A DNA stretch of 64,000 nucleotides from Billgrantia sulfidoxydans (GCF_017868775.1 NZ_CP053381.1:1860001-1924000), one strand, 5' to 3'. Shown: positions 34,738-44,643, counted from the stretch's first letter. Made by a program: numbers and translations. The notes: generated by a model not told the origin, from the sequence alone.

Positions 34738-35792
34738 AAGAGGCAAGCTCCTCCCATTATGACGCCGGCGCTTACCGTGCCGGGGCCATTCCTTCCATGC
34801 CAGCATCGCCGAAGAAGCGCGAGCGTATTGGTGAGGAGCTGCTGCCTTTTGGGGACTATGCCAGTATCGACCCCTATCAGCAGCTCTGCGAGGATGCCGA
34901 GTTCGTTCAGCATCAAGATCGTCAGGATAAAGCGTTCTACGAAACGGATGATTGGTGGTGGGACCATCAGCGGGTTCGTTTTCTAGAGAGTAAAGTGGGA
35001 ATTGCAGCGCTCCTGTTGATGATTCCTTATATTTGTGCTGTCGCACTTTTAGCTCTTGTTGTTTATTTGGGTATTGAATTAACTTTCTTTTTAGATCCTG
35101 TGATCGGTGGGTTTTCGATATTGGCGGGGTTGATTTTTTTTGCCTTGGGGATAGTTTTTATTTTTGTTGCGGTGCCGTTTGTTAGTCGATTTGCTATGAG
35201 CGGTGTCATTTTGCTCGCAACGCCACTACACAAATATATTACTGGTCAGGCCCGGGAGTACATGGAAAACCGCTGCAGCGAATTTAACCGCCAAACAGGA
35301 ATGGTGAGCTTCGCCCAAGGCAAGAAGAAACCGCCGCTGAAGGCGCCTTTCGTCGAGTTCGATGGCTATGTGGAGCGCGTGGTACAGCGGGGCGGTGTCT
35401 TCTATCGGCTGATGTTCGTGCACCGCTATACCGGCAAGCAGTTCAACCAGACCTCGCTCAGCACCGTCGTCGATCACAAGCATGAGGTGCACGCCACGTG
35501 GGACATGCTGCAGCGCTATATGGACGTGAGCCAGCCCATGCCGGACGTGCCGCGCCTGGAGCCTTTCCGACATCTCGACCCCACCACCGCCGAGTACGAT
35601 CGGCAAACGGGGCGTAACCCGCGCTACTGGCGTGACCTGGATCTGGAGGCATGGAAGGCGGGAGAGGGTGCCGCTCACCTAAAGGCGCAGATCGACTACC
35701 CCTGGTCCCGCCAGCGCTGCCAGCTCACCCCGCAGCTAGGCAAGGTGGAGATGGCTGTTTACCGGAAGCAGCGGGAGGCCGCAGTGGCATGA
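34734..35792 (+). CDS. Membrane protein, candidate immunity protein for the VasX-like effector
   Basis: Protein of 352 residues. A soluble N-terminus with the motif SSHYDAGAYRAG is followed by two strong membrane segment clusters at about 88-150 (VGIAALLLMIPYICAVALLA, GGFSILAGLIFFALGIVFIF). The C-terminal half is cytoplasmic or periplasmic and charged. It starts inside the effector stop (ATGA), the usual place for an immunity gene, and an inner-membrane protein is the expected protector against a pore-former. The membrane part is encoded by AT-rich DNA (about 34980-35240), unlike the rest. The family was not recognised beyond this. Confidence 0.65.
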   Translation: MKEASSSHYDAGAYRAGAIPSMPASPKKRERIGEELLPFGDYASIDPYQQLCEDAEFVQHQDRQDKAFYETDDWWWDHQRVRFLESKVGIAALLLMIPYICAVALLALVVYLGIELTFFLDPVIGGFSILAGLIFFALGIVFIFVAVPFVSRFAMSGVILLATPLHKYITGQAREYMENRCSEFNRQTGMVSFAQGKKKPPLKAPFVEFDGYVERVVQRGGVFYRLMFVHRYTGKQFNQTSLSTVVDHKHEVHATWDMLQRYMDVSQPMPDVPRLEPFRHLDPTTAEYDRQTGRNPRYWRDLDLEAWKAGEGAAHLKAQIDYPWSRQRCQLTPQLGKVEMAVYRKQREAAVA

Positions 35793-35869
35793 TCGAGGCA
35801 GGCGCCTCCCACTATGGCCCCGGTGCCTACCGTGCCGATGGCCAGGCCTGCGCAAGCCAGATGAACTAA
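35789..35869 (+). pseudogene. Truncated second copy of the immunity gene
   Basis: A 26-codon frame starts inside the immunity stop (ATGA). It reads EAGASHYGPGAYRADGQA, clearly like the start of the upstream protein (EASSSHYDAGAYRAGA), and then stops. It is best read as the remnant of a tandem duplicate of the immunity gene. A short independent peptide cannot be excluded. Confidence 0.6.
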
Positions 35870-35938
35870 AGGATCCCTGTCGTAATGGGACCTGCCTTCA
35901 TCCTCCCTGACGAAGGCTTGTCCATTAGCGGCAACATG

Positions 35939-36763
35939 TCAGGATGCTGTCCGGGTAGCCACCACCAGCAAATACTGTGCCTTGACTCGGGTACTGCCGT
36001 CGGTGGCCTCGTTATTATGGTTCCAGTGAGCCTCGAGATCGCGACGCAGTGACTCACGCTCGTCATCTGCGAGTCTGGCCCAGGCGCGTTCGATTGGGCC
36101 GAAGAAGATTCTGTGGAACTCCACCACTTCAGGAACTGAAAACGGATACTGGAAGATGACAGTAACCGGTTTGGTGTTCAGCTCGCTGATGCCCTCACTC
36201 AGGCGCTGGCGTACCGTGGCGGGGTCTCCCCAGAGGGCGGGCGAGGGAACCCCTTCCGGCGGTGGCGCGTGGCGACCGATGAGCTTGAACATATCGCCGA
36301 TGAAGGTCTCCGGCATCCAGTTGGCCATGGCGATGGTACCGCCGGGACGGCATACCCTCACCATTTCAGCGGCCGCACGCTCGGGTCGTGGAGCGAACAT
36401 GGCCCCATACATGCTCACCACAACGTCGAACGCAGCATCGGGTTGGGCGAGACTCTCGGCATCGTCAACCTCGAAGTGAATGTCCAGGCCTTCGGTGCGC
36501 GCTCGAGTACGGGCCTGTTCGATCAGATTGTCTGCGATATCGATTCCCGTGACCGATGCGCCGGCACGGGCCGCCGGAATCGCCAGGTTCCCTGTACCGC
36601 AGGCGACATCGAGCAGTCGGATCCCGGGCTTGATGTTCAAATCGGAAATGAAGTCGTCGGCATGGTGCTGGATGAATTTGGCGATTTCACCGAAATCACC
36701 GGCCATCCAAGTCTTGCGCATGCGTTCCTTGATGGTCTGGATATCAGGAGCATTGCCGGCCAT
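35939..36763 (-). CDS. Class I SAM-dependent methyltransferase
   Basis: Enzyme of 274 residues with a complete Rossmann methyltransferase core: motif I LLDVACGTGNLAIPAARAGA near residues 53-72, GIDIADNLIEQA after it, AFDVVVSMYGAMFAPRPERA as motif IV, and VRVCRPGGTIAMANW. The start at 36763 (MAGNAPDIQTIKERM) has GAGGGGG just upstream; in-frame ATGs further 5' are less likely. The substrate is unknown; the family includes ubiquinone-biosynthesis-like and small-molecule methylases. It lies alone between the T6SS module and the liu operon, on the minus strand. Confidence 0.85.
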   Translation of the reverse strand: MAGNAPDIQTIKERMRKTWMAGDFGEIAKFIQHHADDFISDLNIKPGIRLLDVACGTGNLAIPAARAGASVTGIDIADNLIEQARTRARTEGLDIHFEVDDAESLAQPDAAFDVVVSMYGAMFAPRPERAAAEMVRVCRPGGTIAMANWMPETFIGDMFKLIGRHAPPPEGVPSPALWGDPATVRQRLSEGISELNTKPVTVIFQYPFSVPEVVEFHRIFFGPIERAWARLADDERESLRRDLEAHWNHNNEATDGSTRVKAQYLLVVATRTAS

Positions 36764-36862
36764 ATGGCCCCCTCGCATGGGTTGCCCATGCATTGTCATT
36801 GTGGGTTCGGAATGCTCTAACCAGTGTAGATGCCGCCACAGCAAAACATAGCGTAATAATCC

Positions 36863-36898
36863 AAAGCCCCTGAGCCAGTCGCCTGACTCAGGGGCTTT
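36863..36898. terminator. Terminator hairpin between the liu operon and the methyltransferase
   Basis: AAAGCCCCTGAG (36863-36874) and CTCAGGGGCTTT (36887-36898) form a perfect 12-bp stem, 18 bases after the liuE stop on the minus strand. The AAA/TTT base makes it usable for liu transcripts. Confidence 0.8.
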
Positions 36899-36915
36899 CC
36901 GTTTCTAACGCTTAA

Positions 36916-37815
36916 TCACTTCGCTGCCAGCGCCACACCTACCTTCGAACGGTTCGGCCGGCCGATGGTTTGGGTGATCCAGGTGCCGGTTTCGGCGAGC
37001 TTGTCGAGATCGATGCCGGTTTCGATGCCCAGGCCGTTCAGCAGGTAGACGACGTCCTCGCTGGCGACGTTACCGGAGGCACCCTTGGCGTAGGGGCAGC
37101 CGCCGAGGCCGGCGACGGAGCTGTCCACTACGCCGATGCCTTCTTCCAGCACGGCGTAGAGGTTGGCCAGCGCCTGGCCGTAGGTGTCGTGGAAGTGAGC
37201 GGCGAGCTTTTCCATGGGGATGTCGCGGCTCACGGCTTCGATCATGCGCTTGGCGGCGAGCGGGGTGCCGACGCCGATGGTGTCGCCGAGCGAGACTTCG
37301 TAGCAGCCCATGTCATATAGCGCCTTCGAAACTTCGGCGACTTTGGCCGGGGCGACTTCGCCTTCGTAGGGGCAGCCGAGCACGCAGGAGACGTAGCCGC
37401 GCACGCGCACGTTGGCCTCTCTGGCTCGCTCCAGCACGGGGGCGAAACGCTCCAGGGATTCGGCGACGGAGCAGTTGATGTTCTTCTGCGAGAAGGCCTC
37501 GCTGGCCGCGCCGAATACCGCCACTTCCTCCACGCCGCACTCCAATGCCGCTTCCAGCCCCTTGAGGTTGGGGGTGAGGGCGGCGTAGGTCACGCCCTGG
37601 CGGCGCTTGAGGCCGGTCATCACTTCGCGATGGTCGGCCATCTGCGGTACCCACTTGGGCGAGACGAAGCTGGCCGCTTCAATGTAGCTGATACCGGCGG
37701 CGCCCAGGCGGTCGATCAGTTCCAGCTTGGTGGCCGTGTCGATCGGGTTGGGCTCGTTCTGCAGCCCGTCGCGTGGGCCGACCTCGACCAGGCGCACTCG
37801 TTTCGGAAATGCCAT
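36916..37815 (-). CDS. liuE: Hydroxymethylglutaryl-CoA lyase
   Basis: TIM-barrel enzyme of 299 residues that splits 3-hydroxy-3-methylglutaryl-CoA into acetyl-CoA and acetoacetate, the last step of leucine breakdown. The start [17 protein letters not shown] carries the metal-binding Asp. The metal-ligand motif [10 protein letters not shown] is present, and the signature [19 protein letters not shown] contains the catalytic Cys. It is the last gene of the liu operon, 11 bases after liuD, and is followed by a terminator. Confidence 0.96.
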   Translation of the reverse strand: MAFPKRVRLVEVGPRDGLQNEPNPIDTATKLELIDRLGAAGISYIEAASFVSPKWVPQMADHREVMTGLKRRQGVTYAALTPNLKGLEAALECGVEEVAVFGAASEAFSQKNINCSVAESLERFAPVLERAREANVRVRGYVSCVLGCPYEGEVAPAKVAEVSKALYDMGCYEVSLGDTIGVGTPLAAKRMIEAVSRDIPMEKLAAHFHDTYGQALANLYAVLEEGIGVVDSSVAGLGGCPYAKGASGNVASEDVVYLLNGLGIETGIDLDKLAETGTWITQTIGRPNRSKVGVALAAK

Positions 37816-37826
37816 TTATCGTTCTC

Positions 37827-39869
37827 CTATTCCGCCGGCGCGAATTCCAGCAGCACATCCCCCTGGCCTACCGTATCGCCGGCGTTGAAGTGGAAGCTCT
37901 CCACGTGGCCGTCGGCGGGGGCGGTCATGGTGTGTTCCATCTTCATGGCTTCCATGACCATCAGCGGCATGCCTTTCTCCACCTTCTGACCGGTTTCCAC
38001 CAGCAGCGCGACCACGGTGCCGTGCATCGGCGCGGTGAGGGTCGATTCGGCTTCGTGGTGGCCGTGGTCGATGGCGTCGATGCGGCGCCAGAACAGGCGG
38101 GTTTCGCCGCGCGGGTCGACCATCACCACGACGTTGCCGTCGCGGCGTGCCTGCAGGCGGCGGCGGTGGCCGTTGAGGGTGACGGCCACGGCGTCGCCTT
38201 CAAGGTGCTGCAGGCGGGCGGTAAGGGTCTCGCCGCCAATGGTCAGGTCCCATGGATCGGCGCCGCTGGCCCGGGTGCCTTCCACGACCACCACGCTCGC
38301 TTCGTCCTGCACATGGGCCGGGTCGCAAAGCGAGATGCGGATGGTGTGCGGGGCGTTGAGGCGGAAGCCGTCGTGGCGGTCCCAAGGGGAGTCGCTCTCA
38401 CACTCGCGGGCAAGCTGGTTGAGGCCGATCAGGGCGGCGCCGGCGTACTCTTCGGTGGTGTATTGCTTGGGGGCGAAGAGGGTGGCTTCGTTCTTCTCGA
38501 TGAAGCGGGTATCCAGCTCCGCGTTGCGGAAGGCAGGATGAGTGGCCAGCCGCTGCAGGAAGGCGCGGTTGGTCACCACACCCTGCACGTCCAGCGCGGC
38601 GAGTGCGCGGTTGAGGGTGGAGAGTGCCTGGTCGCGGTCATCGCCGTGAACGATCAGCTTGGCGAGCATGGGGTCGTAGTGCATGGAGACCACGTCGCCG
38701 GTTTCCACGCCGCTGTCCAGGCGCACCTGGCGCGGGTCGAGTCCGGCGCCCTTGAGGTCCATGGCGAAGCGAGTCAGCTTGCCGGTGGCAGGCAGGAAGT
38801 CCTGCTCCGGGTCTTCGGCGTAGAGGCGCGCCTCGAAGCTGTGGCCGGTGATGGTCAGCTCCTCCTGCTGGAGCGGCAGCGCTTCGCCCATGGCCACGCG
38901 CAGCTGCCACTCGACCAGGTCCTGGCCGGTGATCATCTCGGTGACGGGGTGCTCCACCTGCAGGCGGGTGTTCATCTCCATGAAGTAGAACGAACTATCT
39001 TTGTCGAGCAGGAACTCGACGGTGCCGGCGCCCACGTAGCCGATCTCCTTGGCGGCGCGCACGGCGGCTTCGCCCATCTCGCGGCGCAGTTCGGCGGTCA
39101 TGCCGGGGGCGGGGGCTTCCTCGAGCACCTTCTGGTGGCGGCGCTGCACGGAGCAGTCGCGCTCGAACAGGTAGACACCGTTGCCGTGGCTGTCGCAGAA
39201 CACCTGCACCTCGACGTGACGCGGCTGGGTCAGGTACTTCTCGATCAGCATGCGGGTGTCGCCGAAGGCGGCCTGGGACTCGCGGCGGCAGCCGTCCAGC
39301 GCGGCCTGGAACTGCTCGGGGGCTTCGACCACGCGCATGCCCTTGCCGCCACCACCGGCGCTGGCCTTGAGCAGCACCGGGTAGCCGATCTTGTCGGCTT
39401 CGGCCTTGAGCAGGGCGTCGTCCTGGTCGTCGCCGTGGTAGCCCGGCACCAGCGGCACGCCGGCGTTGGCCATGCGCGCCTTGGCCGCGGACTTGTCGCC
39501 CATGGCGGCGATTGCCGAGGCGGGCGGGCCGACGAAGGTGATACCGGCGGCGTCCAGCGCTTCGACGAAGGCACCGTTCTCGGAGAGGAAGCCGTAGCCG
39601 GGGTGAATGGCGCCGGCGCCGGTGCGCTTGGCGGCTTCCACCACCGCTTCGATTTTCAGGTAGCTTTCGCGGGCGGCGGCCGGGCCCAGGCGTATGGCCT
39701 CGTCGGCCTCGCGCACATGGCGGGCGTTGGCGTCGGCGTCGGAGTACACCGCCACGGTGCGCAGGCCCATGGCGCGGGCGGTGCGCATCACGCGGCAAGC
39801 GATCTCGCCGCGGTTGGCCACCAGCAGGGTGTCGAAGGGCGTGTTGCGGGTATCGTGGGTCTGACTCAT
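37827..39869 (-). CDS. liuD: Methylcrotonyl-CoA carboxylase, biotin-containing alpha subunit
   Basis: Protein of 680 residues. The biotin carboxylase part starts LLVANRGEIACRVMRTARAM; the ATP-grasp glycine loop KASAGGGGKGMRVV and MEMNTRLQVEHPVTE follow. The C-terminal biotinyl domain has MEAMKMEHTM, with the biotin-accepting Lys, near residue 645. With LiuB it carboxylates 3-methylcrotonyl-CoA using ATP and bicarbonate. Its start overlaps the end of liuC by four bases (ATGA). Length and domain order match acyl-CoA carboxylase alpha subunits. Confidence 0.95.
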   Translation of the reverse strand: MSQTHDTRNTPFDTLLVANRGEIACRVMRTARAMGLRTVAVYSDADANARHVREADEAIRLGPAAARESYLKIEAVVEAAKRTGAGAIHPGYGFLSENGAFVEALDAAGITFVGPPASAIAAMGDKSAAKARMANAGVPLVPGYHGDDQDDALLKAEADKIGYPVLLKASAGGGGKGMRVVEAPEQFQAALDGCRRESQAAFGDTRMLIEKYLTQPRHVEVQVFCDSHGNGVYLFERDCSVQRRHQKVLEEAPAPGMTAELRREMGEAAVRAAKEIGYVGAGTVEFLLDKDSSFYFMEMNTRLQVEHPVTEMITGQDLVEWQLRVAMGEALPLQQEELTITGHSFEARLYAEDPEQDFLPATGKLTRFAMDLKGAGLDPRQVRLDSGVETGDVVSMHYDPMLAKLIVHGDDRDQALSTLNRALAALDVQGVVTNRAFLQRLATHPAFRNAELDTRFIEKNEATLFAPKQYTTEEYAGAALIGLNQLARECESDSPWDRHDGFRLNAPHTIRISLCDPAHVQDEASVVVVEGTRASGADPWDLTIGGETLTARLQHLEGDAVAVTLNGHRRRLQARRDGNVVVMVDPRGETRLFWRRIDAIDHGHHEAESTLTAPMHGTVVALLVETGQKVEKGMPLMVMEAMKMEHTMTAPADGHVESFHFNAGDTVGQGDVLLEFAPAE

Positions 39870-40693
39870 GAGCGGCGCTCCGAGGAATTCGTGTTGTCGT
39901 CGGCCCAGGCGGGGCGGCGCTTCTCGAAGAAGCTGGTCAGGCCTTCCTGACCTTCGGCGCTCACGCGTAGCTCGCTGATCACGCGGCAGGTGTGCTCGCG
40001 GGTGGCCTTGCTGTCGGAGTCGCGCGCCACTTCGGCCAGCAGCGCCTTGGTGGCGCGTTGGGCCTGGGGCGAGCCGGCCAGCAGGGTGGCGATCATCTCC
40101 TCGACTGCCTCGTCGATGTGGTCGTGGCCGACGATCTGGTGGGCCAGGCCCAGTTCCAGCGCCTTGTCGGCGTCGATCACCTCGGCGGTGAGTGCGTAGC
40201 GGCGCATCTGGCGCGAACCCAGGGCGCGCTGCACGTAGGGACTGATCACCGCAGGCGAGAGGCCGATCTTGACCTCGGAGAGGCAGAACTTGGCCTTCTC
40301 GGAAGCGATCACCACATCACAGCAGGCAGCCAGGCCAACGGCACCGCCGAATGCGGCGCCCTGCACGCGGCACAGGGTGGGGCAAGGGAGGGTGTCCAGA
40401 CCGTGCATCAGCTGCGAGAGCTTGCGCGAGTCGGCCAGATTGCCCTCGAAGTCGTACTCCACCATGCGCTTCATCCAGTTCAGGTCGGCGCCGGCGGAGA
40501 AGCTCTTGCCCTCGGAGCCCAGCACCACCACGCGCACCTCGCCGTGGCGGGCGGCGTCGTGGAGCTTGGCGAGGTGCTCGTTGAGCTCGGCGATCAGGCT
40601 GTCATCGAAGGCATTGTGCACCTCAGGGCGATTCAGCGTCAGCCGGGCGACGCCGCGTTCGTCGATGTTCAGGTTCGAATATGTCTGTGTCAT
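39866..40693 (-). CDS. liuC: Methylglutaconyl-CoA hydratase (enoyl-CoA hydratase family)
   Basis: Crotonase-fold enzyme of 275 residues. The oxyanion-hole segments are SFSAGADLNWMKRM and RVQGAAFGGAVGLAACCDVV, with the active-site region FCLSEVKIGLSPAVISPYV. In this operon it should hydrate 3-methylglutaconyl-CoA to 3-hydroxy-3-methylglutaryl-CoA. The specific substrate is assigned from operon context, since hydratase sequences alone do not decide it. It lies eight bases after liuB and overlaps liuD. Confidence 0.9.
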   Translation of the reverse strand: MTQTYSNLNIDERGVARLTLNRPEVHNAFDDSLIAELNEHLAKLHDAARHGEVRVVVLGSEGKSFSAGADLNWMKRMVEYDFEGNLADSRKLSQLMHGLDTLPCPTLCRVQGAAFGGAVGLAACCDVVIASEKAKFCLSEVKIGLSPAVISPYVQRALGSRQMRRYALTAEVIDADKALELGLAHQIVGHDHIDEAVEEMIATLLAGSPQAQRATKALLAEVARDSDSKATREHTCRVISELRVSAEGQEGLTSFFEKRRPAWADDNTNSSERRS

Positions 40694-40700
40694 AACGGCC

Positions 40701-42308
40701 TCACATCCGGAATACGCCGAACTTGGTTTCCTGGACTTCCGCGTTCATCGCCGCGGCGAGCGACAGCCCCAGCACGTCGCGGGTCTGGGCCGGGTCGATC
40801 ACGCCGTCGTCCCACAGTCGGGCGCTGGCGTAGTAGGGGTGGCCCTGGCGCTCGTACTGCTCGCGGGTGGGCTGCTTGAAGGCTTCCTCCTCCTCCTTGC
40901 TCCACTCGCGGCCTTCGCGCTCGTACTGCTCGCGCTTGACCTGGGCCAGCACGCCGGCGGCCTGTTCGCCACCCATTACCGAAATACGCGCGTTGGGCCA
41001 CATGAACAGCAGGTTGGGGTCGTAGGCGCGGCCGCACATGCCGTAGTTGCCGGCGCCGAAGCTGCCGCCGATCAATACGGTGAACTTGGGCACCTTGGCG
41101 CAGGCCACGGCGGTGACGAGCTTGGCGCCGTGCTTGGCGATGCCTTCGTGCTCGTACCTGGAGCCGACCATGAAGCCGGTGATGTTCTGCAGGAACACCA
41201 GCGGGATCTTGCGCTGGGCGCACAGCTCGATGAAGTGGGCACCCTTCACCGCGGATTCGGAGAACAGCACGCCGTTATTGGCGACGATGCCCACCGGGTA
41301 GCCGTGGATGTGGGCAAAGCCGGTGACCAGGGTGTCGCCGTAGTAGCGCTTGAACTCGTCGAAGTCGGAGTCGTCGACGATGCGGCCGATCACCTCGCGC
41401 ACGTCGAACGGCTTCTTGAGGTCGGTGCCGACGATGCCGTAGAGCTCGCTGGGGTCGAGGCGCGGGGGCCTCGGCTCCTGCATCTTGAGCTGGCCGCGCT
41501 TCTGCCAGTTCAGCCGCGACACGCAGGCGCGGGCGAGCTGCAGGGCGTGGGCATCGTTCTCGGCGTAGTGGTCGGCCACGCCGCTCTTCTTGGCGTGCAC
41601 GTCGGCACCGCCCAGGTCCTCGGCGCTGATGCTCTCGCCGGTGGCGGCCTTCACCAACGGCGGGCCGCCGAGGAAGATGGTGCCCTGCTGCTTGACGATG
41701 ATCGACTCGTCGGCCATGGCCGGCACGTAGGCGCCGCCGGCGGTGCACGAGCCCATCACCACGGCGATCTGCGGGATGCCCTCGGCGGAGAGGGTGGCCT
41801 GGTTGTAGAAGATGCGCCCGAAGTGGTCGCGGTCGGGGAACACTTCGTCCTGGCGGGGCAGGAAGGCGCCGCCGGAGTCGACCAGGTAGATGCACGGCAG
41901 GCGGTGCTTGCGGGCGATCTCCTGGGCGCGGATATGCTTCTTCACCGTCAGCGGGTAGTAGGTGCCGCCCTTGACGGTGGCGTCGTTGGCGACGATCACG
42001 CATTCGACGCCGGAAACGCGGCCGATACCGGTGACCACGCCGGCGGCGGGCACCTCGCTCTCGTAGACCTCATGGGCGGCCAGTGCCGAGAACTCGAGAA
42101 AGGGCGAGCCCTCGTCGATCAGGTGGTCGATGCGGTCGCGCACGAACAGCTTGCCGCGGCTCTCGTGGCGGGTGCGGGCCTTCTCGCCGCCGCCCTGGCT
42201 GATCGCCGCGGTCAGCTCGCGCAGCTTCATCACCTCGTGGCGCATGGCCTTGTCGTTGGCCTGGAAGCCGTCGCTGCGCGGATTGACCTGAGTGTTCAGA
42301 ATCGCCAT
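40701..42308 (-). CDS. liuB: Methylcrotonyl-CoA carboxylase, carboxyltransferase beta subunit
   Basis: Carboxyltransferase of 535 residues. N- and C-terminal crotonase-like halves are visible: [20 protein letters not shown] and [20 protein letters not shown] in the first; [35 protein letters not shown] and [15 protein letters not shown] in the second. These are standard for MccB/LiuB. It transfers the carboxyl group from the biotin of LiuD to 3-methylcrotonyl-CoA. It lies 11 bases after liuA and eight before liuC. Confidence 0.95.
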   Translation of the reverse strand: MAILNTQVNPRSDGFQANDKAMRHEVMKLRELTAAISQGGGEKARTRHESRGKLFVRDRIDHLIDEGSPFLEFSALAAHEVYESEVPAAGVVTGIGRVSGVECVIVANDATVKGGTYYPLTVKKHIRAQEIARKHRLPCIYLVDSGGAFLPRQDEVFPDRDHFGRIFYNQATLSAEGIPQIAVVMGSCTAGGAYVPAMADESIIVKQQGTIFLGGPPLVKAATGESISAEDLGGADVHAKKSGVADHYAENDAHALQLARACVSRLNWQKRGQLKMQEPRPPRLDPSELYGIVGTDLKKPFDVREVIGRIVDDSDFDEFKRYYGDTLVTGFAHIHGYPVGIVANNGVLFSESAVKGAHFIELCAQRKIPLVFLQNITGFMVGSRYEHEGIAKHGAKLVTAVACAKVPKFTVLIGGSFGAGNYGMCGRAYDPNLLFMWPNARISVMGGEQAAGVLAQVKREQYEREGREWSKEEEEAFKQPTREQYERQGHPYYASARLWDDGVIDPAQTRDVLGLSLAAAMNAEVQETKFGVFRM

Positions 42309-42319
42309 CGGGGCTCCCC

Positions 42320-43498
42320 TTACTTCGATTCAGTAAAAAGTAAAAATTTCGCGGCCGATCTCAGCATGCGGCGAATCTCGCTGGTGCCGGCGCCGATCTC
42401 GTAGAGCTTGGCGTCGCGCAGCAGGCGCCCGGTGGGGTACTCGTTGATGTAGCCGTTGCCGCCGAGCAGCTGAATGGCGTCCAGCGCCACCTGGGTGGCC
42501 TTTTCGGCGCAGTAGAGGATCACGCCGGCGGCGTCCTTCCGGGAGGTCTGGCCGCGGTCGCAGGCCGCCGCCACGGCGTAGAGGTAGGCGCGGCAGGCGT
42601 TGAGCGTGGTGTACATGTCGGCGATCTTGCCCTGCACCAGCTGGAACTCGCCGATCGACTGGTCGAATTGCTTGCGCTCGTGGATGTAGGGCACGACGAC
42701 GTCCATGGCCGCCTGCATGATGCCGATGGGGCCGGCGGCGAGCACGGTGCGCTCGTAGTCCAGGCCGCTCATCAGTACGCGCACGCCCTTGCCTTCGTCA
42801 CCCAGCACGTTCTCGACCGGCACTTCGCAGTCCTGGAACACCAGCTCGCAGGTGTTGGAGCCGCGCATGCCCAGCTTGTCGAGCTTCTGGGCGGTGGAGA
42901 AACCGGGCATGCCTTTCTCGATGATGAAGGCGGTGATGCCTTTGGAGCCCGCTTCCGGGTCGGTCTTGGCGTAGACCACCAGCACGTCGGCGTCGGGGCC
43001 GTTGGTGATCCACATCTTGTTGCCGTTGAGCACATAGTGGTCGCCTTCGCGCCGTGCGCGCAGTTTCATCGAGACCACGTCGGAGCCGGCGCCCGGCTCG
43101 GACATGGCCAGCGCGCCGACGTGCTCGCCGCTGATCAGCTTGGGCAGGTACTTGGCCTTTTGCTCGGCATTGGCGTTGATCTTGAGCTGGTTCACGCACA
43201 GGTTGGAGTGGGCGCCGTAGGAGAGGCCTACCGAGGCGCTGGCCCGGGAGATCTCCTCCATGGCGATACAGTGGGCGAGATACCCCATGCCAGTGCCGCC
43301 ATCCTCCTCCGGCACGGTGATGCCGAGCAGGCCCATGTCGCCGAATTTCCGCCACAGGTCGTTGGGGAACTCGTTCTTCTCGTCGATCTCGGCGGCGCGC
43401 GGGGCGATCTCGTCGCGGGCGAAGGCGTTGACCTGATCGCGCAGCATGTTGAGTTCGTCATCGAGGCCGAAGTCGAGGGGCTTGTAGGACGTGAACAT
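42320..43498 (-). CDS. liuA: Isovaleryl-CoA dehydrogenase
   Basis: Acyl-CoA dehydrogenase of 392 residues, first enzyme of the operon, oxidising isovaleryl-CoA to 3-methylcrotonyl-CoA with electrons passed to [16 protein letters not shown] contains the Glu that sits at the position of the catalytic base in isovaleryl-CoA dehydrogenases, instead of the later position used by most relatives. Other marks are [35 protein letters not shown] and a C-terminal [20 protein letters not shown]. It is the first gene of liuABCDE, with a LiuR-like palindrome about 100 bases upstream. Confidence 0.95.
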   Translation of the reverse strand: MFTSYKPLDFGLDDELNMLRDQVNAFARDEIAPRAAEIDEKNEFPNDLWRKFGDMGLLGITVPEEDGGTGMGYLAHCIAMEEISRASASVGLSYGAHSNLCVNQLKINANAEQKAKYLPKLISGEHVGALAMSEPGAGSDVVSMKLRARREGDHYVLNGNKMWITNGPDADVLVVYAKTDPEAGSKGITAFIIEKGMPGFSTAQKLDKLGMRGSNTCELVFQDCEVPVENVLGDEGKGVRVLMSGLDYERTVLAAGPIGIMQAAMDVVVPYIHERKQFDQSIGEFQLVQGKIADMYTTLNACRAYLYAVAAACDRGQTSRKDAAGVILYCAEKATQVALDAIQLLGGNGYINEYPTGRLLRDAKLYEIGAGTSEIRRMLRSAAKFLLFTESK

Positions 43499-43599
43499 GG
43501 CGGCGGAACTCCCTAGTGTCAGTGGTAGACCGGCTGTCGGCTGATGCGGGCACGCAGCCGCGCCTCAGTGTATTCAGGATGCTACAAGACTAGGCGAGG

Positions 43600-43615
43600 T
43601 TGACGTTAACGTAAA
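43600..43615. promoter_or_regulatory. LiuR-like palindrome upstream of the liu operon
   Basis: TTGACGTTAACGTAAA has a perfect ACGTTAACGT core and only one mismatched pair over 16 bases. It lies about 100 bases before liuA. MerR-family LiuR regulators of leucine breakdown are reported to use sites of this kind in proteobacteria (from memory). No liuR gene is in the window. Confidence 0.6.
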
Positions 43616-43704
43616 GTGCAGCCTTGGGGCGTGCTACGAATGTCGAAGGGTGTCGTGGCGAGATGACGCCACCGAGCCCATCGGCTCGATGGCGACATGC
43701 CGGT

Positions 43705-44643
43705 TCAGCTTAGCAGCAGGGTGAGCTGATAGTAGAGGGGGATGCCCACGATCACGTTGAGCGGGAAGGTGAAGCCCAGCGAGGCCAGCATGGCCAGGCC
43801 GATGTTGGCCTGGGGAATGGCGGTGCGCATGGCGGCCGGTGCGGCGATGTAGGAAGCGCTGGCGGTGAGCGCCGTGAGGATCAGCACCGAGCCGGCCGGC
43901 AAGCCCAGCGCCAGGCCGGCCAACATTCCCACCAGCGACAGCAGGGGCGGGGCCACCAGGGCGAAAGTGAGCAGGCGCCAGTGGTACCAGGGGATGGGGC
44001 GAAGGGTCTCCGCCGCGGTCAGACCCATCTGCAGCAGGAACAGGGCGAGTACCGCATGGAAGGCACCCATCAGCAGGTCGGTGACGTTGGCGCCGTCCGC
44101 CGGGCCATACATCGCGCCGATCACCGCACCGCCGGCCAGCAGGATCACGCCGCGGTTGGTCAGCGTCTCGTGCCAGATCCCCTGCAGCGCCTCGCTGGAA
44201 GCCTTGCCGGAATGGCGGCGGTACAGCGCGATGGCGACCATGATCGCCGGCAGCTCCATCATCACCAGGTAGAGGGTGACCTCGGCGCCGATGGGTAGGG
44301 CGCGGCTCTCGGCGAAGGCCAGCGCCACGGCGAATGTGCCGGCGCTCACAGAGCCATAGTGGGCCGCGATGCTGGCGCTGTCGGCCGCCGAGAGACGTAC
44401 CAGGCGGCGCAGAACCGGCATCAGCGCCAGCGGGATCAGGGCGCCAAGCGCCGCCACTGCGAGCAGCTCCGGCACGATCGACCAGCCCAGGTTGCCATAG
44501 AGCGCCATCCCGCCCTTGAGGCCGATGGTCAGCATCAGCAGCAGGCTCAGGGTGTCGTAGGCGGCCTTGGGTATGGTCAGGTCGGACTTCACCACACCGG
44601 CGAGCAGGCCGAGCAGGAAGAACATCACCACGATATCGGGCAT
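43705..44643 (-). CDS. SbtA-like sodium-dependent bicarbonate transporter family protein
   Basis: Membrane protein of 312 residues with about ten hydrophobic segments in two halves (FFLLGLLAGVVKSDLTIPK, LLMLTIGLKGGMALYGN, LLAGGAVIGAMYGPADGANV, ALFLLQMGLTAAETLRPIPW, ILTALTASASYIAAPAAMR). The ASASYIAAPAAMR motif and general plan match the DUF897/SbtA family. Cyanobacterial members import bicarbonate with sodium, but heterotroph members have not been defined and may carry other anions. It is divergent from a LysR regulator with an inverted repeat between them. Confidence 0.82.
   Translation of the reverse strand: MPDIVVMFFLLGLLAGVVKSDLTIPKAAYDTLSLLLMLTIGLKGGMALYGNLGWSIVPELLAVAALGALIPLALMPVLRRLVRLSAADSASIAAHYGSVSAGTFAVALAFAESRALPIGAEVTLYLVMMELPAIMVAIALYRRHSGKASSEALQGIWHETLTNRGVILLAGGAVIGAMYGPADGANVTDLLMGAFHAVLALFLLQMGLTAAETLRPIPWYHWRLLTFALVAPPLLSLVGMLAGLALGLPAGSVLILTALTASASYIAAPAAMRTAIPQANIGLAMLASLGFTFPLNVIVGIPLYYQLTLLLS

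Noticed and set aside
37773..39950. Long plus-strand frame opposite liuD (about 725 codons)
   Set aside because: Same codon-mirror artefact; liuD is unmistakable on the minus strand.
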